DNA of 62,958 nt from BHER01 sp051652245 (GTDB taxonomy: Bacteria > Bacillota_I > Bacilli_A > Culicoidibacterales > Culicoidibacteraceae): positions 1 through 62,958 of the forward strand of contig JBOFTV010000016.1 of assembly GCA_051652245.1 (NCBI GenBank). Reading direction: 5' to 3'. A model generated the notes under the pieces. It was not told the DNA's origin and made no database searches. It saw nothing but the letters and a program-made list of their open reading frames with translations. Shown here piece by piece: positions 43,398 to 53,000 of this stretch (within the stretch, counting starts at the first letter, position 1; each line of letters starts with the position of its first letter). The position numbers and the translations under genes were made by a program.

Positions 43398-44557
43398 TTT
43401 AAATACGCCTCCAATTGTTCGAAATTTAGACTGATATTTGCATGTTTTCGGTATAAATCAATTCGCTGATTGTAAAGCTTAACCACGTCTGCTTCACTTT
43501 TAATTAGTGGTCGATACTCCTGCTTTGAGCGTTCAATTAGCACATCTAAGGGAATATCCAGAAAAACAATAAGATAATCCTTGAGCAACTCAATATTCTC
43601 ATTTTTCAAAATCGCACCACCGCCTAGGGCAATTAGTGGTGTTCCCTTTGCTGTTAATTGCATAAGGGTTTTAGTCTCTTCCGCCCGAAACCGCTTTTCT
43701 GCCAATAATAGTTCAATTGGCATACCGGTGTCCAAGATAATTTGAGCATCTAAATCCACACCATTATACCGGGTAATTGCTGTTGTTTTCCCACTTAGGG
43801 GCATGCCCACTAAAGCAATTTTTGTTGTTGTCTTAAACAGGACATGCGCGTATATCTGCTCAACAACATCTAGTTCAACCACAAGCTTATGCCAAATTTC
43901 AAACGACTTTACTGCTTGCATAATTAGCATATATAATCCATTAATAAATGGTTTATTCAGACCTTTAGTGAGCAACGCAAGCTTGGAATTAAGCGGATTA
44001 TAATTGATATCAATCACCCCCACAAAGTTAGAAATAATCGATTCGTCAATAATACTCGCAAATGTTTCCATTCCAATTGGCGTTGTGTTGACAATGATAT
44101 CGCCCTGTAAATGCTTGAGTGTTTCATAATTAGACGTCTTGTTGGATCGCGAAATAGTAATCACTTCCAGTCCCGCAAAATACTTAGCAACCATCATGCT
44201 ACTAGCCCCCTGACCCAAAATAACCACGCGCTTAATGTTAGTTATTCCCAGCTTGGCAACCAATAAATCAAAACCAATAATATCAGTATTAAACCCACTA
44301 AGCAAACCATCCGCACAAACAAGCGTATTGACCGCCAAAATCGGACTAAAATTCTCACTTAAAAAAGGCAGCACAACCTCTTTATAAGGAATCGTCACAT
44401 TTAAACCAGCATAACCTAATAATAAATCTGCCGTTATTTCATCCACCTCTAACAAATCATAACTTGCTGCTACATTAAAATGATCAATTAAAAAGTCATG
44501 AATAATCTTGGAATATGAATACGTTAATTTCTTCCCTACCAAGCCATATTTTTTCAT
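43394..44557 (-). CDS. aroE-aroK: Bifunctional AroE-AroK: shikimate dehydrogenase fused to shikimate kinase
   Basis: A 387-residue fusion. Residues 1 to about 240 are shikimate dehydrogenase: GKKLTYSYSKIIHDFL, NVTIPYKE with catalytic Lys59, NTD with Asp92, the NADP loop ILGQGASS, and NTTPIGM. Residues about 245-387 are shikimate kinase: Walker A GMPLSGKTT, VDLDAQII, FRAEET with the shikimate-binding Arg, ALGGGAI and RPLI. The kinase half is short (about 143 residues, against about 170). The two domains catalyse consecutive steps 4 and 5. It overlaps chorismate mutase and aroQ by four bases each. Confidence 0.93.
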   Translation of the reverse strand: MKKYGLVGKKLTYSYSKIIHDFLIDHFNVAASYDLLEVDEITADLLLGYAGLNVTIPYKEVVLPFLSENFSPILAVNTLVCADGLLSGFNTDIIGFDLLVAKLGITNIKRVVILGQGASSMMVAKYFAGLEVITISRSNKTSNYETLKHLQGDIIVNTTPIGMETFASIIDESIISNFVGVIDINYNPLNSKLALLTKGLNKPFINGLYMLIMQAVKSFEIWHKLVVELDVVEQIYAHVLFKTTTKIALVGMPLSGKTTAITRYNGVDLDAQIILDTGMPIELLLAEKRFRAEETKTLMQLTAKGTPLIALGGGAILKNENIELLKDYLIVFLDIPLDVLIERSKQEYRPLIKSEADVVKLYNQRIDLYRKHANISLNFEQLEAYLK

Positions 44558-44811
44558 TTTTGAACCTCTTTTGACGTTTGTAAAATTGTTTCATATATTT
44601 TGACTATTTGCCTGTTGATTTCTGGATCACAGGCAAATGCTTTAATTCTCTGGTGAATGATTTGTTCCCGGTCACTATCCAACACTGCTACATTATTTAC
44701 TTGTTTATAGGCTTTTACTTCTAAACTTTTTTCAAATCGTTGGTTTAATAATGTCATTATTTCATCGTCTAGTCTATCTATTTCTAAGCGCAATATTGCT
44801 AAATCTTTCAT
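44554..44811 (-). CDS. Chorismate mutase, AroQ fold
   Basis: An 85-residue all-helical mutase converting chorismate to prephenate. The sequence has LRLEIDRLDDEIMTLLNQR with the active-site Arg, a Lys-containing middle helix (KSLEVKAYK) and the Asp/Arg stretch VLDSDREQIIHQR. It supplies prephenate for the tyrA and pheA products encoded 10 kb away, which lack their own mutase domains. First gene of the second aromatic operon; AGAGG precedes the ATG. Confidence 0.9.
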   Translation of the reverse strand: MKDLAILRLEIDRLDDEIMTLLNQRFEKSLEVKAYKQVNNVAVLDSDREQIIHQRIKAFACDPEINRQIVKIYETILQTSKEVQK

Positions 44812-44877
44812 TCACTTTTCCTCTTTTCTTTTATTACTTTAATTTTACTATATTTACCCAAAAAAAGCTATTGCTCT

Positions 44878-46101
44878 TTATGACTTGTATGCTTTTAAGA
44901 CCTGCGGGTTTAATAGGGCCACATTTTCGCGCATATCCTTCATTAATTTGGCCTCTGGGTTGCAGGCCGTGACCATCCCATCGAGGTACATCATACTTTT
45001 GATAATTGGATAAATTCCTTGTTCAAATTTCATGCCACAATTAACACCTAATTTAATTGTTTGCATCATTGTTTTTGTTAAGCTTACTTGCCCCACGGTG
45101 CTTTCACTAAAACCAGCATATACCCTTAGAAGTCGCTGCTCAAAATTGCTAAAAACCGCCCCTTCTAACTGCACATCGGACATCATATTTAAGTATTTTG
45201 CGCAGTTTGGATAGTCATAGAATGCCAAAGCCGTCATAAAATTAAATAGCCCCTGGCGCATTTGCTCACTTACCGTTCCAATTGCCCCACAATCAACAAA
45301 GTAAATTTCACCATTTTGCGAAATAATATTTCCTGAATGAATATCCCCATGAAAAGTCCCAATAGCAAAGACATAAAAGCCATGAACTTTAAACAAATCA
45401 AGCAATTGTTCATACGGTAGCGTCCCCTCATTGAGTTTCTTGGCAAATGTTTGTCCCGCAATAAAATTAGAGACCACGATATTTTCTGAGGAAAGTTCTT
45501 CGATATATTCAATAAAGTGAAGCTTATGCAAATCAAAATCGGCAATATTCTCATCATAAATAGCCCTTAATTTCTGACAATTACGTACCTCATTCAAAAA
45601 GTTTAACTCAGCTAGCGTTGTCTCCTTAATATTTGCTAAAATTCCCACTGGATCAGCCACAAAAGCTAGCTTCGGGTAGAAAAAAATGATAAGCTTAAAC
45701 AATTTTGTCACGGCTTTGACATCTTTAATAAACTGCCTGCGAAAATCATTTTTGAGAATTTTAACGGCCACCACGCGGCCATCCGTTAAAACCCCTTTAT
45801 GAACCTGTCCAATTGAGGCACTAGCAAAGGGCACTCTATCTAAAAACGCGAATTGCTGCTGCCATAATTCATCCGTATATTCTGCTAATAATTTTTCCAC
45901 ATCTTCCGCTGGAATCGTTGTTGTTGCTGTATATAAGTTGCTTAGGTGGGTACATTTTTTGGCATCGAGAAAGTCAATTCTTAGAGCAAATGTCTGCGCT
46001 ATTTTAATGGCTAGGAGGCCTTTTTTTTGAATTTTGGCTAAATTTGGTTGGTCTTTTTGAAATATCTCATAAATTAAATCAATGAAACTTAGTGCATTCA
46101 T
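44878..46101 (-). CDS. AarF/UbiB-family atypical kinase
   Basis: A 407-residue ABC1-type protein kinase-like protein. It shows the Ala-rich loop ASASIGQVHKG, nucleotide Lys in VVAVKILKN, the catalytic loop GTFHGDIHSGNI and the metal motif VDCGAIG. The N-terminal KxGQ-type motif is altered (LAIKIAQTFALR). UbiB relatives act in isoprenoid-quinone or lipid homeostasis as ATPases. No membrane helix pair is evident at the C-terminus, and no quinone genes are in the window. It stands alone, 66 bases before the chorismate mutase gene. Confidence 0.87.
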   Translation of the reverse strand: MNALSFIDLIYEIFQKDQPNLAKIQKKGLLAIKIAQTFALRIDFLDAKKCTHLSNLYTATTTIPAEDVEKLLAEYTDELWQQQFAFLDRVPFASASIGQVHKGVLTDGRVVAVKILKNDFRRQFIKDVKAVTKLFKLIIFFYPKLAFVADPVGILANIKETTLAELNFLNEVRNCQKLRAIYDENIADFDLHKLHFIEYIEELSSENIVVSNFIAGQTFAKKLNEGTLPYEQLLDLFKVHGFYVFAIGTFHGDIHSGNIISQNGEIYFVDCGAIGTVSEQMRQGLFNFMTALAFYDYPNCAKYLNMMSDVQLEGAVFSNFEQRLLRVYAGFSESTVGQVSLTKTMMQTIKLGVNCGMKFEQGIYPIIKSMMYLDGMVTACNPEAKLMKDMRENVALLNPQVLKAYKS

Positions 46102-46209
46102 ACTTTCATCCCCTTTTTTCCCTATGCTTCAAGTATAGCAAAAACAGCATCTTTTCGCGCATAAAAATCACTTTTAACATTTTTAAAAAAAGACTCCCGC
46201 AAAGAAATC

Positions 46210-46950
46210 TTAATCTGCTATAATATAATTTTTAACTTTATTTGTGAATTTTTCTGGTAATTTATCTGTGATGATTGTTATTTCTGCTAGCTCGGCAAAA
46301 TTATGAAATGACGCTACATCAAATTTTGTGCTATCGGAGACGACATATGCCTCTTTTGCATGGCGAATGAGCATCATTTTTAGTTCTGATTCATTTAAAT
46401 CAGCATTTGAACAGCCCATTTCTAGGCTAATTCCATTAGCACCGATGAATACTTTGTCAAATCGACATTTTTCAATGGCTCTTATGGCAATTGGACCGAT
46501 AAAACACCCCGTTTTTCGTTTCATTTCACCACCGATAACAAATGTTTTAACATTAATTTTCTCAAGCATACTAATATGCATAATGCCGTTGGTAAACACG
46601 GTGATGTCTTTTCCCTCTAGATAATTGATAATTGCTGCTGCTGTTGTGCCACCATCAATAAAAATTACATCCCCATTATTAATTATTGAGGCCGCTTTTT
46701 TGCCAATTGCTTCTTTGTCATCACTAAATCTTTGCATTCGTTGGTTAACTGATAGTTCACGACTTGTATCAACAAGCTTTGCCACACCTCCATGATGACG
46801 CTTTACTAGTCCACTTTGTTCAAGATACATTAAATCACGCCTAATGGTCTGTTCTGAGGTTCCGATGTTTTTTGCTAGATCAGTAATGTAGACAATTTGC
46901 TTTGATCTTAATTGTTCCAGAATTTTCTCTCTTCTTGTTAATGGTATCAC
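46210..46950 (-). CDS. DeoR-family transcriptional regulator
   Basis: A 246-residue repressor type: N-terminal DeoR helix-turn-helix (ITDLAKNIGTSEQTIRRDLM, then GLVKRHHGGV) and the DeoRC sugar-phosphate sensor (VIFIDGGTTAAAIINYL; VFIGANGISLEMGCSN). Members bind sugar phosphates and repress sugar operons. The GTG at 46950 is preferred because AAAGGAG is 9 bases upstream; the ATG at 46959 would sit directly against the ribosome site. It lies 87 bases after the GH13 gene on the same strand, so it is probably the last gene of the sugar operon and a candidate regulator for it. Confidence 0.9.
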   Translation of the reverse strand: MIPLTRREKILEQLRSKQIVYITDLAKNIGTSEQTIRRDLMYLEQSGLVKRHHGGVAKLVDTSRELSVNQRMQRFSDDKEAIGKKAASIINNGDVIFIDGGTTAAAIINYLEGKDITVFTNGIMHISMLEKINVKTFVIGGEMKRKTGCFIGPIAIRAIEKCRFDKVFIGANGISLEMGCSNADLNESELKMMLIRHAKEAYVVSDSTKFDVASFHNFAELAEITIITDKLPEKFTNKVKNYIIAD

Positions 46951-47037
46951 ATGGAGCATCTCCTTTCCCCTGATAATAATCGGCTTCTGTCTTATATTTT
47001 AGCAAACTACCCGATTTTTTTCAACTTTATCCAGACT

Positions 47038-48525
47038 TTATCCTGCTTTTATAATTATTATGCCATTTGGTTGGATAATTCTGCTGTTTGCACGATAGCT
47101 AAAAATTATTTTACCCGCTATTAGCTGCTCTATTTCTGCGGCTGTTGTATTGATGATTATTGCCATTTCTGTCTTTTTGCTGCCCCGCTTAAAACTAATG
47201 ATTCCGTTACGATGCTTTACTTGGCTAATTTTGCCTGCGTGGAGCGCTTTATATGCCGCTCTAATTTTCATTAATGCCAAAAAAAAGGCGCTGATTTCTT
47301 CATTTTCACTCCATGTAAGTAGGCTTCTACTGTAATCTCTTGTTTTACTTTTAGCAATTTCTAGTGCTTCTGCTTTGGTTTTATTAGCTGCCAACGCTGA
47401 TTTATAAGCTGTAATCCCAAACACATCTTTAATGTCCGCAATCGTTGTAATGATGCTATCCCGCTGACCATATTCTTCACCGCCATATATGAAGGGAATA
47501 CCTTTTAATAATAGTTGCAACGCTAATAAAATAATTGCCTTCCGACTATTATTATGCGCAAGCCTGGTAATTGCACGACTCATATCATGGCTACTAAAAA
47601 AGAGGGTTATTTCCTTTGACCCAAACACTTGATACGTCTTGACTAGCTCAGTAATATATTCCTCGTAGGCTAATTGCTTCCGACTTCCCAGGTTGAAATT
47701 GAAAATCAAATCCAAGCTTGTTTTTTCACTATATTTTTGCAGTTGACTAAGCTGGTCGCTCCCAACTTCACCAATTAGGAGGATGTTGGGGGAAATTTGT
47801 TTGAGATACGCTATTATCTTTGTTAATGTTTGATAAATACTTGGCTGATTTTGATCGTAAAGATGCTGCTGGATACCTTCTAAAAAGGGGTTGTCTTTGC
47901 TAAAATTAGCTTCATCCACAGACAGAAAATTGATAACATCGAACCGAAAGCCACTTACACCTCGAGCCAGCCAAAAATTGAAAATAGCGTAAAATTCCCT
48001 CAGCACCTCCGGGTTACACCAATTTAAATCTGGTTGCTGCGGTGAAAAAGCATGATAATAATAGCAATTTTCTGCCGCTACTTTTGTCCAACTGCTTCCC
48101 CCAAAAGAGGATTCCCAATTATTTAGGGGCTCCTTTTTAAAGTGATAGTACTGCCGATAGTTACTATTTTTGTCCCCAAGAGCCTGTTTAAACCATGGAT
48201 GTTCTGCTGAGGTATGATTTAAGACTAAATCGATGACGACTTTAATTTTTAGCGCATCTGCCACCCTAATTAATTCGTCAAACTGTTCTAAGGTGCCATA
48301 GCTACTATCAATGTTACAGTAATTGCTCACATCATAGCCATTATCAACTTTAGGTGAAGGGTAGAACGGCGTTAGCCAAATTATCGTAATTCCTAAGCTA
48401 TTTAGATAAGGTAATTTTTCAATAATTCCGTCTAAATCCCCAATTCCATCCCCATTGCTATCGTTAAATCCGGGCACATAAATTTGATAGCACACGCCCG
48501 CTTTCCACCAATTTTTGGTCTTCAC
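47038..48525 (-). CDS. GH13 family alpha-glucosidase/amylase-type hydrolase
   Basis: A 495-residue cytosolic alpha-amylase-family barrel. Conserved regions are VVIDLVLNHTS, GFRFDVINF with the nucleophile Asp, LLIGEVGS with the acid Glu, and FFSSHDMSR with the third Asp. The N-terminus WWKAGVCYQIYVPGFNDSNG has the DSNGDGIGDLDGI calcium/loop motif common to the oligo-1,6-glucosidase and sucrose-hydrolase subfamilies, although the fourth region has SHD in place of NHD. No signal peptide, so it acts on imported sugar. Start is a GTG with AAGGAGGG upstream. It follows the DUF1861 gene by four bases. Confidence 0.9.
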   Translation of the reverse strand: MKTKNWWKAGVCYQIYVPGFNDSNGDGIGDLDGIIEKLPYLNSLGITIIWLTPFYPSPKVDNGYDVSNYCNIDSSYGTLEQFDELIRVADALKIKVVIDLVLNHTSAEHPWFKQALGDKNSNYRQYYHFKKEPLNNWESSFGGSSWTKVAAENCYYYHAFSPQQPDLNWCNPEVLREFYAIFNFWLARGVSGFRFDVINFLSVDEANFSKDNPFLEGIQQHLYDQNQPSIYQTLTKIIAYLKQISPNILLIGEVGSDQLSQLQKYSEKTSLDLIFNFNLGSRKQLAYEEYITELVKTYQVFGSKEITLFFSSHDMSRAITRLAHNNSRKAIILLALQLLLKGIPFIYGGEEYGQRDSIITTIADIKDVFGITAYKSALAANKTKAEALEIAKSKTRDYSRSLLTWSENEEISAFFLALMKIRAAYKALHAGKISQVKHRNGIISFKRGSKKTEMAIIINTTAAEIEQLIAGKIIFSYRANSRIIQPNGIIIIKAG

Positions 48526-48529
48526 TTAG

Positions 48530-49456
48530 CTAGTCCCTCCTTACTATTAGAGCCGAAAACGGATTGAAAACGACTGCTTGTTGGGCATGTGTATCACCAA
48601 TCCCGGCATAAAACAGCAGTTTTTTTTCCATTTTTACAAAGCCTCCACTAAAAATAACATCTTCCAAATCTGGTCTTTTAGCAGCTCCCGCTAAAAATTG
48701 CGCGCGCTTAGCTAATAATTCCATTTTCGTTGGCTTAAAGTGTGGGAGTTGTAATTCAAATGTCATCGCGTAATAATGGCGTTTTCTTTGTTTGCTATAT
48801 GTAGCAATATGTCCAAGGACACCAATATTACCATTTTCTAGGAGATAGGCTCCATTGACACCACCCCATTGGCTTTGGACAAATTGGGGCAATAATTTAG
48901 CTTGGGCAATCGCCGCTAATGTTAATTCTTCCAAATTTTCAATCACCGTAAAACCAATTTTACCTGGACCACCAGTTGCTTCTCTGTTACTTTGCGGACG
49001 AGTAAAGACACCAATGCGGCCATCCAAAAGTTCGACTAAGCGAATATCTTTCATCCCATCGGGACCTGTAAAAAATGGCTTAAGCCCGGCAATATCTTCA
49101 CCCCGATAGAAAATTGTGCGCCAGCCCAGCCCCTTTTTTTTCCTAAAAATTTCGACACCGCCAAAAATGAACTCGCTACCAATTTTACAAATAAAAGGAT
49201 CCTGTAAGTTAAATTTAGGCAAATGGTCCACAACCGTCCACGTATTAGCTTCACTTTCACTAAAAAAGAGCGCTTGCGCTATTTCACTTTCCCTTTTTTC
49301 AACCCTACCTATAATTAATTTTAGGCCTTTGTCCATAAATGGGGCGGTAATATTATAAACATCAAAGCCTTCTAATCCACTAAAATTAAGTTTTTGCGGA
49401 TTCTGTAGTCGGGTTTGATCAAATTTTTCTAATAAACTTGCAACTGATTGTCTCAT
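48530..49456 (-). CDS. DUF1861 beta-propeller protein (GH130-like fold)
   Basis: A 308-residue protein with the family's recurrent motifs: GFDVYNITAPF, NLQDPFICKIGSEFIFGGVE, FTGPDGMKDIRLVEL, GVFTRPQ and AAKRPDLEDVIFSGG. The fold is a five-bladed propeller related to glycoside phosphorylases of family GH130, and the GPDGMKDIR region suggests a phosphate or sugar site. The activity is not established to my knowledge. It sits between the transporter ATPase (4-base overlap) and the GH13 hydrolase, which supports a role in breakdown of the same imported glycan. Confidence 0.85.
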   Translation of the reverse strand: MRQSVASLLEKFDQTRLQNPQKLNFSGLEGFDVYNITAPFMDKGLKLIIGRVEKRESEIAQALFFSESEANTWTVVDHLPKFNLQDPFICKIGSEFIFGGVEIFRKKKGLGWRTIFYRGEDIAGLKPFFTGPDGMKDIRLVELLDGRIGVFTRPQSNREATGGPGKIGFTVIENLEELTLAAIAQAKLLPQFVQSQWGGVNGAYLLENGNIGVLGHIATYSKQRKRHYYAMTFELQLPHFKPTKMELLAKRAQFLAGAAKRPDLEDVIFSGGFVKMEKKLLFYAGIGDTHAQQAVVFNPFSALIVRRD

Positions 49457-50583
49457 CTTTTCGCTTCTCCTTGTTCTAACTTATTTTCCCTAATTGCTTT
49501 TTCCGTTTCGACATCAAAGAAATGAAATTTATTAGGATTTAAGGCAAAGTCAATTACTTGATTGCGATTAAAATATTGATGTGTATTCGCCTTAATTGCA
49601 AAATCTTCTAGCCCTAAAAACTCAACTGATATCACCTGATAATCGCCCCTAAGCTCCACTAAGTTCGCTGTTGCACTAAAAATTGTTTCCGGATAGGTCA
49701 CTTTTCCTAAATTTTCAACATAAACATCCGATGGCCTAATACCTAGATAAACATCACGATCAATATACTTCGTTCCTAAAGTGGCAATTGCTGATCCACT
49801 TAAGGTAATTTCATTGTCCTGATAAACTAACTTCGTACCATCAAAACGACAGATGCTTAAATTCATTTCTGGCTCACCAATAAAGCGCGCGACAAAGATA
49901 TTTTGCGGTGCTTCATAGAGTTGCTTTGGTGTCCCTATTTGCTGAATTTCACCATTATTAAGGACAACAATTCGATCAGCCATCGTCATTGCCTCAATTT
50001 GATCATGTGTAACATAGACTGTTGTTACACCTAGTGTTTTATGCAATGCTAAAATTTCACGACGCATTTTATGGCGGAGTTTGGCATCTAAATTGGAAAG
50101 TGGCTCATCCATTAAAAGAATTTTTGATTTTTGCACTAGTCCTCGTCCAAGTGCGACACGTTGTCGCTGTCCACCTGATAATTCACTCGGCATTTTCGTT
50201 ACTTGATTGCCCAAATCAAGTAGTTTTGCGGCATCTTCCACTCGTTTTTCAATTTCGTTTTTTGCCATTTTACGAATTTTCAAGCCAAAAGCGATGTTAT
50301 CAAAAATTGTCATATGTGGATAAAGCGCATAATTTTGGAAAACCATTGCAATATTTCGATCTTTTGCATGGACATTATTTACAAGACTGCCTTCCACAAG
50401 TAACTTACCATCAGAAATTTGTTCCAGACCAGCAATCATTCGTAAAAGTGTTGATTTGCCACATCCTGATGGGCCAATCAAGGCAATAAATTCATTTTTC
50501 TCAATTGTCAAATTAAAATCATCAATTGCCAAATACTTATCACCATATACTTTATAAATGTTTTCAAATACCATATAACTCAT
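49453..50583 (-). CDS. Sugar ABC transporter ATPase, MsmK/UgpC type
   Basis: A 376-residue ATPase with Walker A GPSGCGKST, signature LSGGQRQRVALGRGL, Walker B ILLMDEPLSNLD and H-loop THDQIEAMTMA. A C-terminal OB/TOBE regulatory region (about 240-376) is typical of the MalK/MsmK group. It energises the permeases encoded at 53-54.9 kb. MsmK proteins sometimes serve several transporters; this one lies inside a sugar operon. Confidence 0.94.
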   Translation of the reverse strand: MSYMVFENIYKVYGDKYLAIDDFNLTIEKNEFIALIGPSGCGKSTLLRMIAGLEQISDGKLLVEGSLVNNVHAKDRNIAMVFQNYALYPHMTIFDNIAFGLKIRKMAKNEIEKRVEDAAKLLDLGNQVTKMPSELSGGQRQRVALGRGLVQKSKILLMDEPLSNLDAKLRHKMRREILALHKTLGVTTVYVTHDQIEAMTMADRIVVLNNGEIQQIGTPKQLYEAPQNIFVARFIGEPEMNLSICRFDGTKLVYQDNEITLSGSAIATLGTKYIDRDVYLGIRPSDVYVENLGKVTYPETIFSATANLVELRGDYQVISVEFLGLEDFAIKANTHQYFNRNQVIDFALNPNKFHFFDVETEKAIRENKLEQGEAKR

Positions 50584-50596
50584 TTGTCATTTCTCC

Positions 50597-52255
50597 TTAT
50601 TTCTTGATTTCTAAGTAGGTATATATTTTTTTTTCTAGTTGTTCACACTTTTGTTGCGCTTTAGTTTTAGTTGTAGCGTGTACACCAAGATAAATTTTTA
50701 GTTTTGGCTCGGTCCCTGAAGGGCGAAAACAAAACCAGTCGGTATCCGTTAGATAATACTTCCACACTCCCGCAGCGGGGAGTGTGAGTTTTTCGACCCG
50801 ATTTTCTTGGGTAACAAAAGTTCGAATACCCAAATTGTAATCTTCTTTGATTATGATTTCGGGCCAATTAATTTGGGTGATTTTGGCTAAATAAAGAGCC
50901 ATATCATCTTGCCAACTCAGCTCATTAAGTTCAATTGCGATAAGTTTTTCTTCAAAGTAACCATATTTCTGGCCTAACTTCTCTAAGCGTTGCCCTAGTG
51001 TTGTTCCCCTATTTTTATAGCTATTTGCCATTTCTGCAACCAGTAATAAAATTTGCAACCCATCTTTGTCGCGCATAAAAGGAAATTGCAGATAGCCAAA
51101 ACTTTCTTCATAGCCAACAATAAAATTTTCCTCGCCTAGCTGATTGATCAGATCACCAATATATTTAAAACCCGTTAACACGTCAAAAACCTTTATACCA
51201 TAGCTCTGGGCAATTATTGCTCCTAGACCACCAGTTACAATCGTTTTGACAATATATTTTTGGCCCGCGGGTGTGCCCTTAGACGCGATGTAGTAATCAA
51301 TTAATAGGGCACCAATTTGGTTCCCACTTAGTTGTCTATATTCACCACTGGGATGATAATATGCGACTCCTAAGCGATCAGCATCGGGATCAGTTGTTGC
51401 TAATAAATCCAGCCTATAGGCTCGTCCATATTCTTTTAATAAAGCAAAAGAGCGTGAATCTTCTGGATTAGGACAATCCGTGTTCGGAAAATTACCATCA
51501 GGTGTTGACTGCTCTTTAACAAGCACCAAATTTGTATAACCATACTGACCAAAAAGCTCAATCACTGGTTTAAGTCCTGTTCCATGTTGAGGAGAATAAC
51601 CAATTGATAGTGTCTTGGGTGTCTGTGTTTTGGGTAGGTATTCCGCAATTTTACTAACATATTTGAGGATGAAGGTGGCATCAATAAAGCAAATTCCCTC
51701 ATCCGTTCGGGGAATATTAAAAATATCTTGGCATTTTTCTAGTCCCCCTTGCACACGCTTAATGGCCTCGGGTAATAATTGGCAGCCCGTTTTATCATAA
51801 ACTTTCAAGCCATTATCAGCTGCACCATTATGCGATGCGGTAATCATAATACCACCTGTTGCACCAAAATCTCTAATGGCATAAGCAATAATTGGTGTTG
51901 CCATTAGCTCACTAAATAAAAATACCTTACAACCCAATGCGCTTAGAACTTGTGCTGCTGTTAGGGCAAATTCACTTGAATAGTTACGATTGTCATAGCC
52001 AATTACAATTTTTGCCAACATCCCATAGCTTGCCAATTGTTCTAAACCAATCGCATAACTTACACGGGCAATTGTCACATTATTAATTCGATTTGGTCCC
52101 AGTCCCATCGCTCCCCTCATTCCTCCAGTACCAAACGGGATAAATCCCGCAAACATTAATGCCTTTTGGCTTGTTGTACGCTCATTAAAACGCAGGTTAA
52201 ATATTAAAGGAATTTGTCCTGATTCAATCCATTTTTTTTCAGAAAAAGCTGACAT
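50597..52255 (-). CDS. Phosphohexomutase (phosphoglucomutase/phosphomannomutase)
   Basis: A 552-residue alpha-D-phosphohexomutase. The active-site serine is in GIMITASHNGAADNGLKVYD, the metal loop is TTDPDADRLGVAY, the sugar loop is GYEESFGYL and the C-terminal phosphate loop is RPSGTEPKLKIYLG. Length and motifs match the PgcA-type enzymes of Bacillota that interconvert glucose-1- and glucose-6-phosphate. Its place in this operon suggests it processes a sugar 1-phosphate released by phosphorolysis. Confidence 0.93.
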   Translation of the reverse strand: MSAFSEKKWIESGQIPLIFNLRFNERTTSQKALMFAGFIPFGTGGMRGAMGLGPNRINNVTIARVSYAIGLEQLASYGMLAKIVIGYDNRNYSSEFALTAAQVLSALGCKVFLFSELMATPIIAYAIRDFGATGGIMITASHNGAADNGLKVYDKTGCQLLPEAIKRVQGGLEKCQDIFNIPRTDEGICFIDATFILKYVSKIAEYLPKTQTPKTLSIGYSPQHGTGLKPVIELFGQYGYTNLVLVKEQSTPDGNFPNTDCPNPEDSRSFALLKEYGRAYRLDLLATTDPDADRLGVAYYHPSGEYRQLSGNQIGALLIDYYIASKGTPAGQKYIVKTIVTGGLGAIIAQSYGIKVFDVLTGFKYIGDLINQLGEENFIVGYEESFGYLQFPFMRDKDGLQILLLVAEMANSYKNRGTTLGQRLEKLGQKYGYFEEKLIAIELNELSWQDDMALYLAKITQINWPEIIIKEDYNLGIRTFVTQENRVEKLTLPAAGVWKYYLTDTDWFCFRPSGTEPKLKIYLGVHATTKTKAQQKCEQLEKKIYTYLEIKK

Positions 52256-52268
52256 GTTTTAACCTCCG

Positions 52269-52988
52269 TTATTCACTGTTTCTTCCCATAAAGTACTGCG
52301 TTAGGTATTTGTCCCAGTAGAGTATTAGGCAGAAACATGTTGCTATTGTTTGTGTGACTAAATAATAAGTGAGATAGGGCATTTCAATGGTTAAATAAAT
52401 GATGCTACAAACACTTGAAACCAGTCCAATTAGGGGGAGTATTTTTGCGAGAATCTTGGCATATTTTTCCGTTCTACCTAAGCAAAAATAAATAATAAGC
52501 AATAATATATTAATGAAAATAAGTTCACTAAATACCGCTTTTAAGGCTCCGCTAATATAACTACTTTTAACCATGACATCCGCTAGATAATCGATTGCAT
52601 AAATGATTTGCTCCCGTGTAGTTGGGAAATTTGTCGTAAATTTTGCGTGGTAGACGACATCATTAATAACAATTGTTGCGGCTGTTTCATTAATCAGTAA
52701 TGCTTTATTCGGCAAAAGGGCCTTATTAGCAGTCGTGTACGCCTGATTTGTATAAATTGTTGTCTCCACCCCATCACTAAAGCTTTCCTCCTGAGAAAAG
52801 ACTGTATTAGCGGGAATTGTCTCCACCAAAGCTGCAAACGAAACTAACTCTGCTGCAACGACTTTTTGCGCATTAAGGATACTTGGCATAATGAAATTTC
52901 CTAGTCCCACAATAATCATGAAAATTAGGGCAATTTTTGGTGTTTTCGTCAATACGTTATTCATGTGGACGCTTAATTTAATGAGCAC
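52269..52988 (-). CDS. DUF1189-like membrane protein of the sugar operon
   Basis: A 239-residue protein: one N-terminal membrane segment (about 18-40), an extracytoplasmic stretch of about 110 residues rich in Thr and Ala, and three C-terminal segments (about 155-230). This layout resembles DUF1189 proteins found in maltodextrin operons, but I see no decisive motif. It has a GTG start with GGAGG 7 bases upstream. It lies between the MalG-like permease and the phosphohexomutase and is part of the same transcript. Its function is unknown. Confidence 0.55.
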   Translation of the reverse strand: MLIKLSVHMNNVLTKTPKIALIFMIIVGLGNFIMPSILNAQKVVAAELVSFAALVETIPANTVFSQEESFSDGVETTIYTNQAYTTANKALLPNKALLINETAATIVINDVVYHAKFTTNFPTTREQIIYAIDYLADVMVKSSYISGALKAVFSELIFINILLLIIYFCLGRTEKYAKILAKILPLIGLVSSVCSIIYLTIEMPYLTYYLVTQTIATCFCLILYWDKYLTQYFMGRNSE

Positions 52989-53000
52989 AGTTATTCCTCC

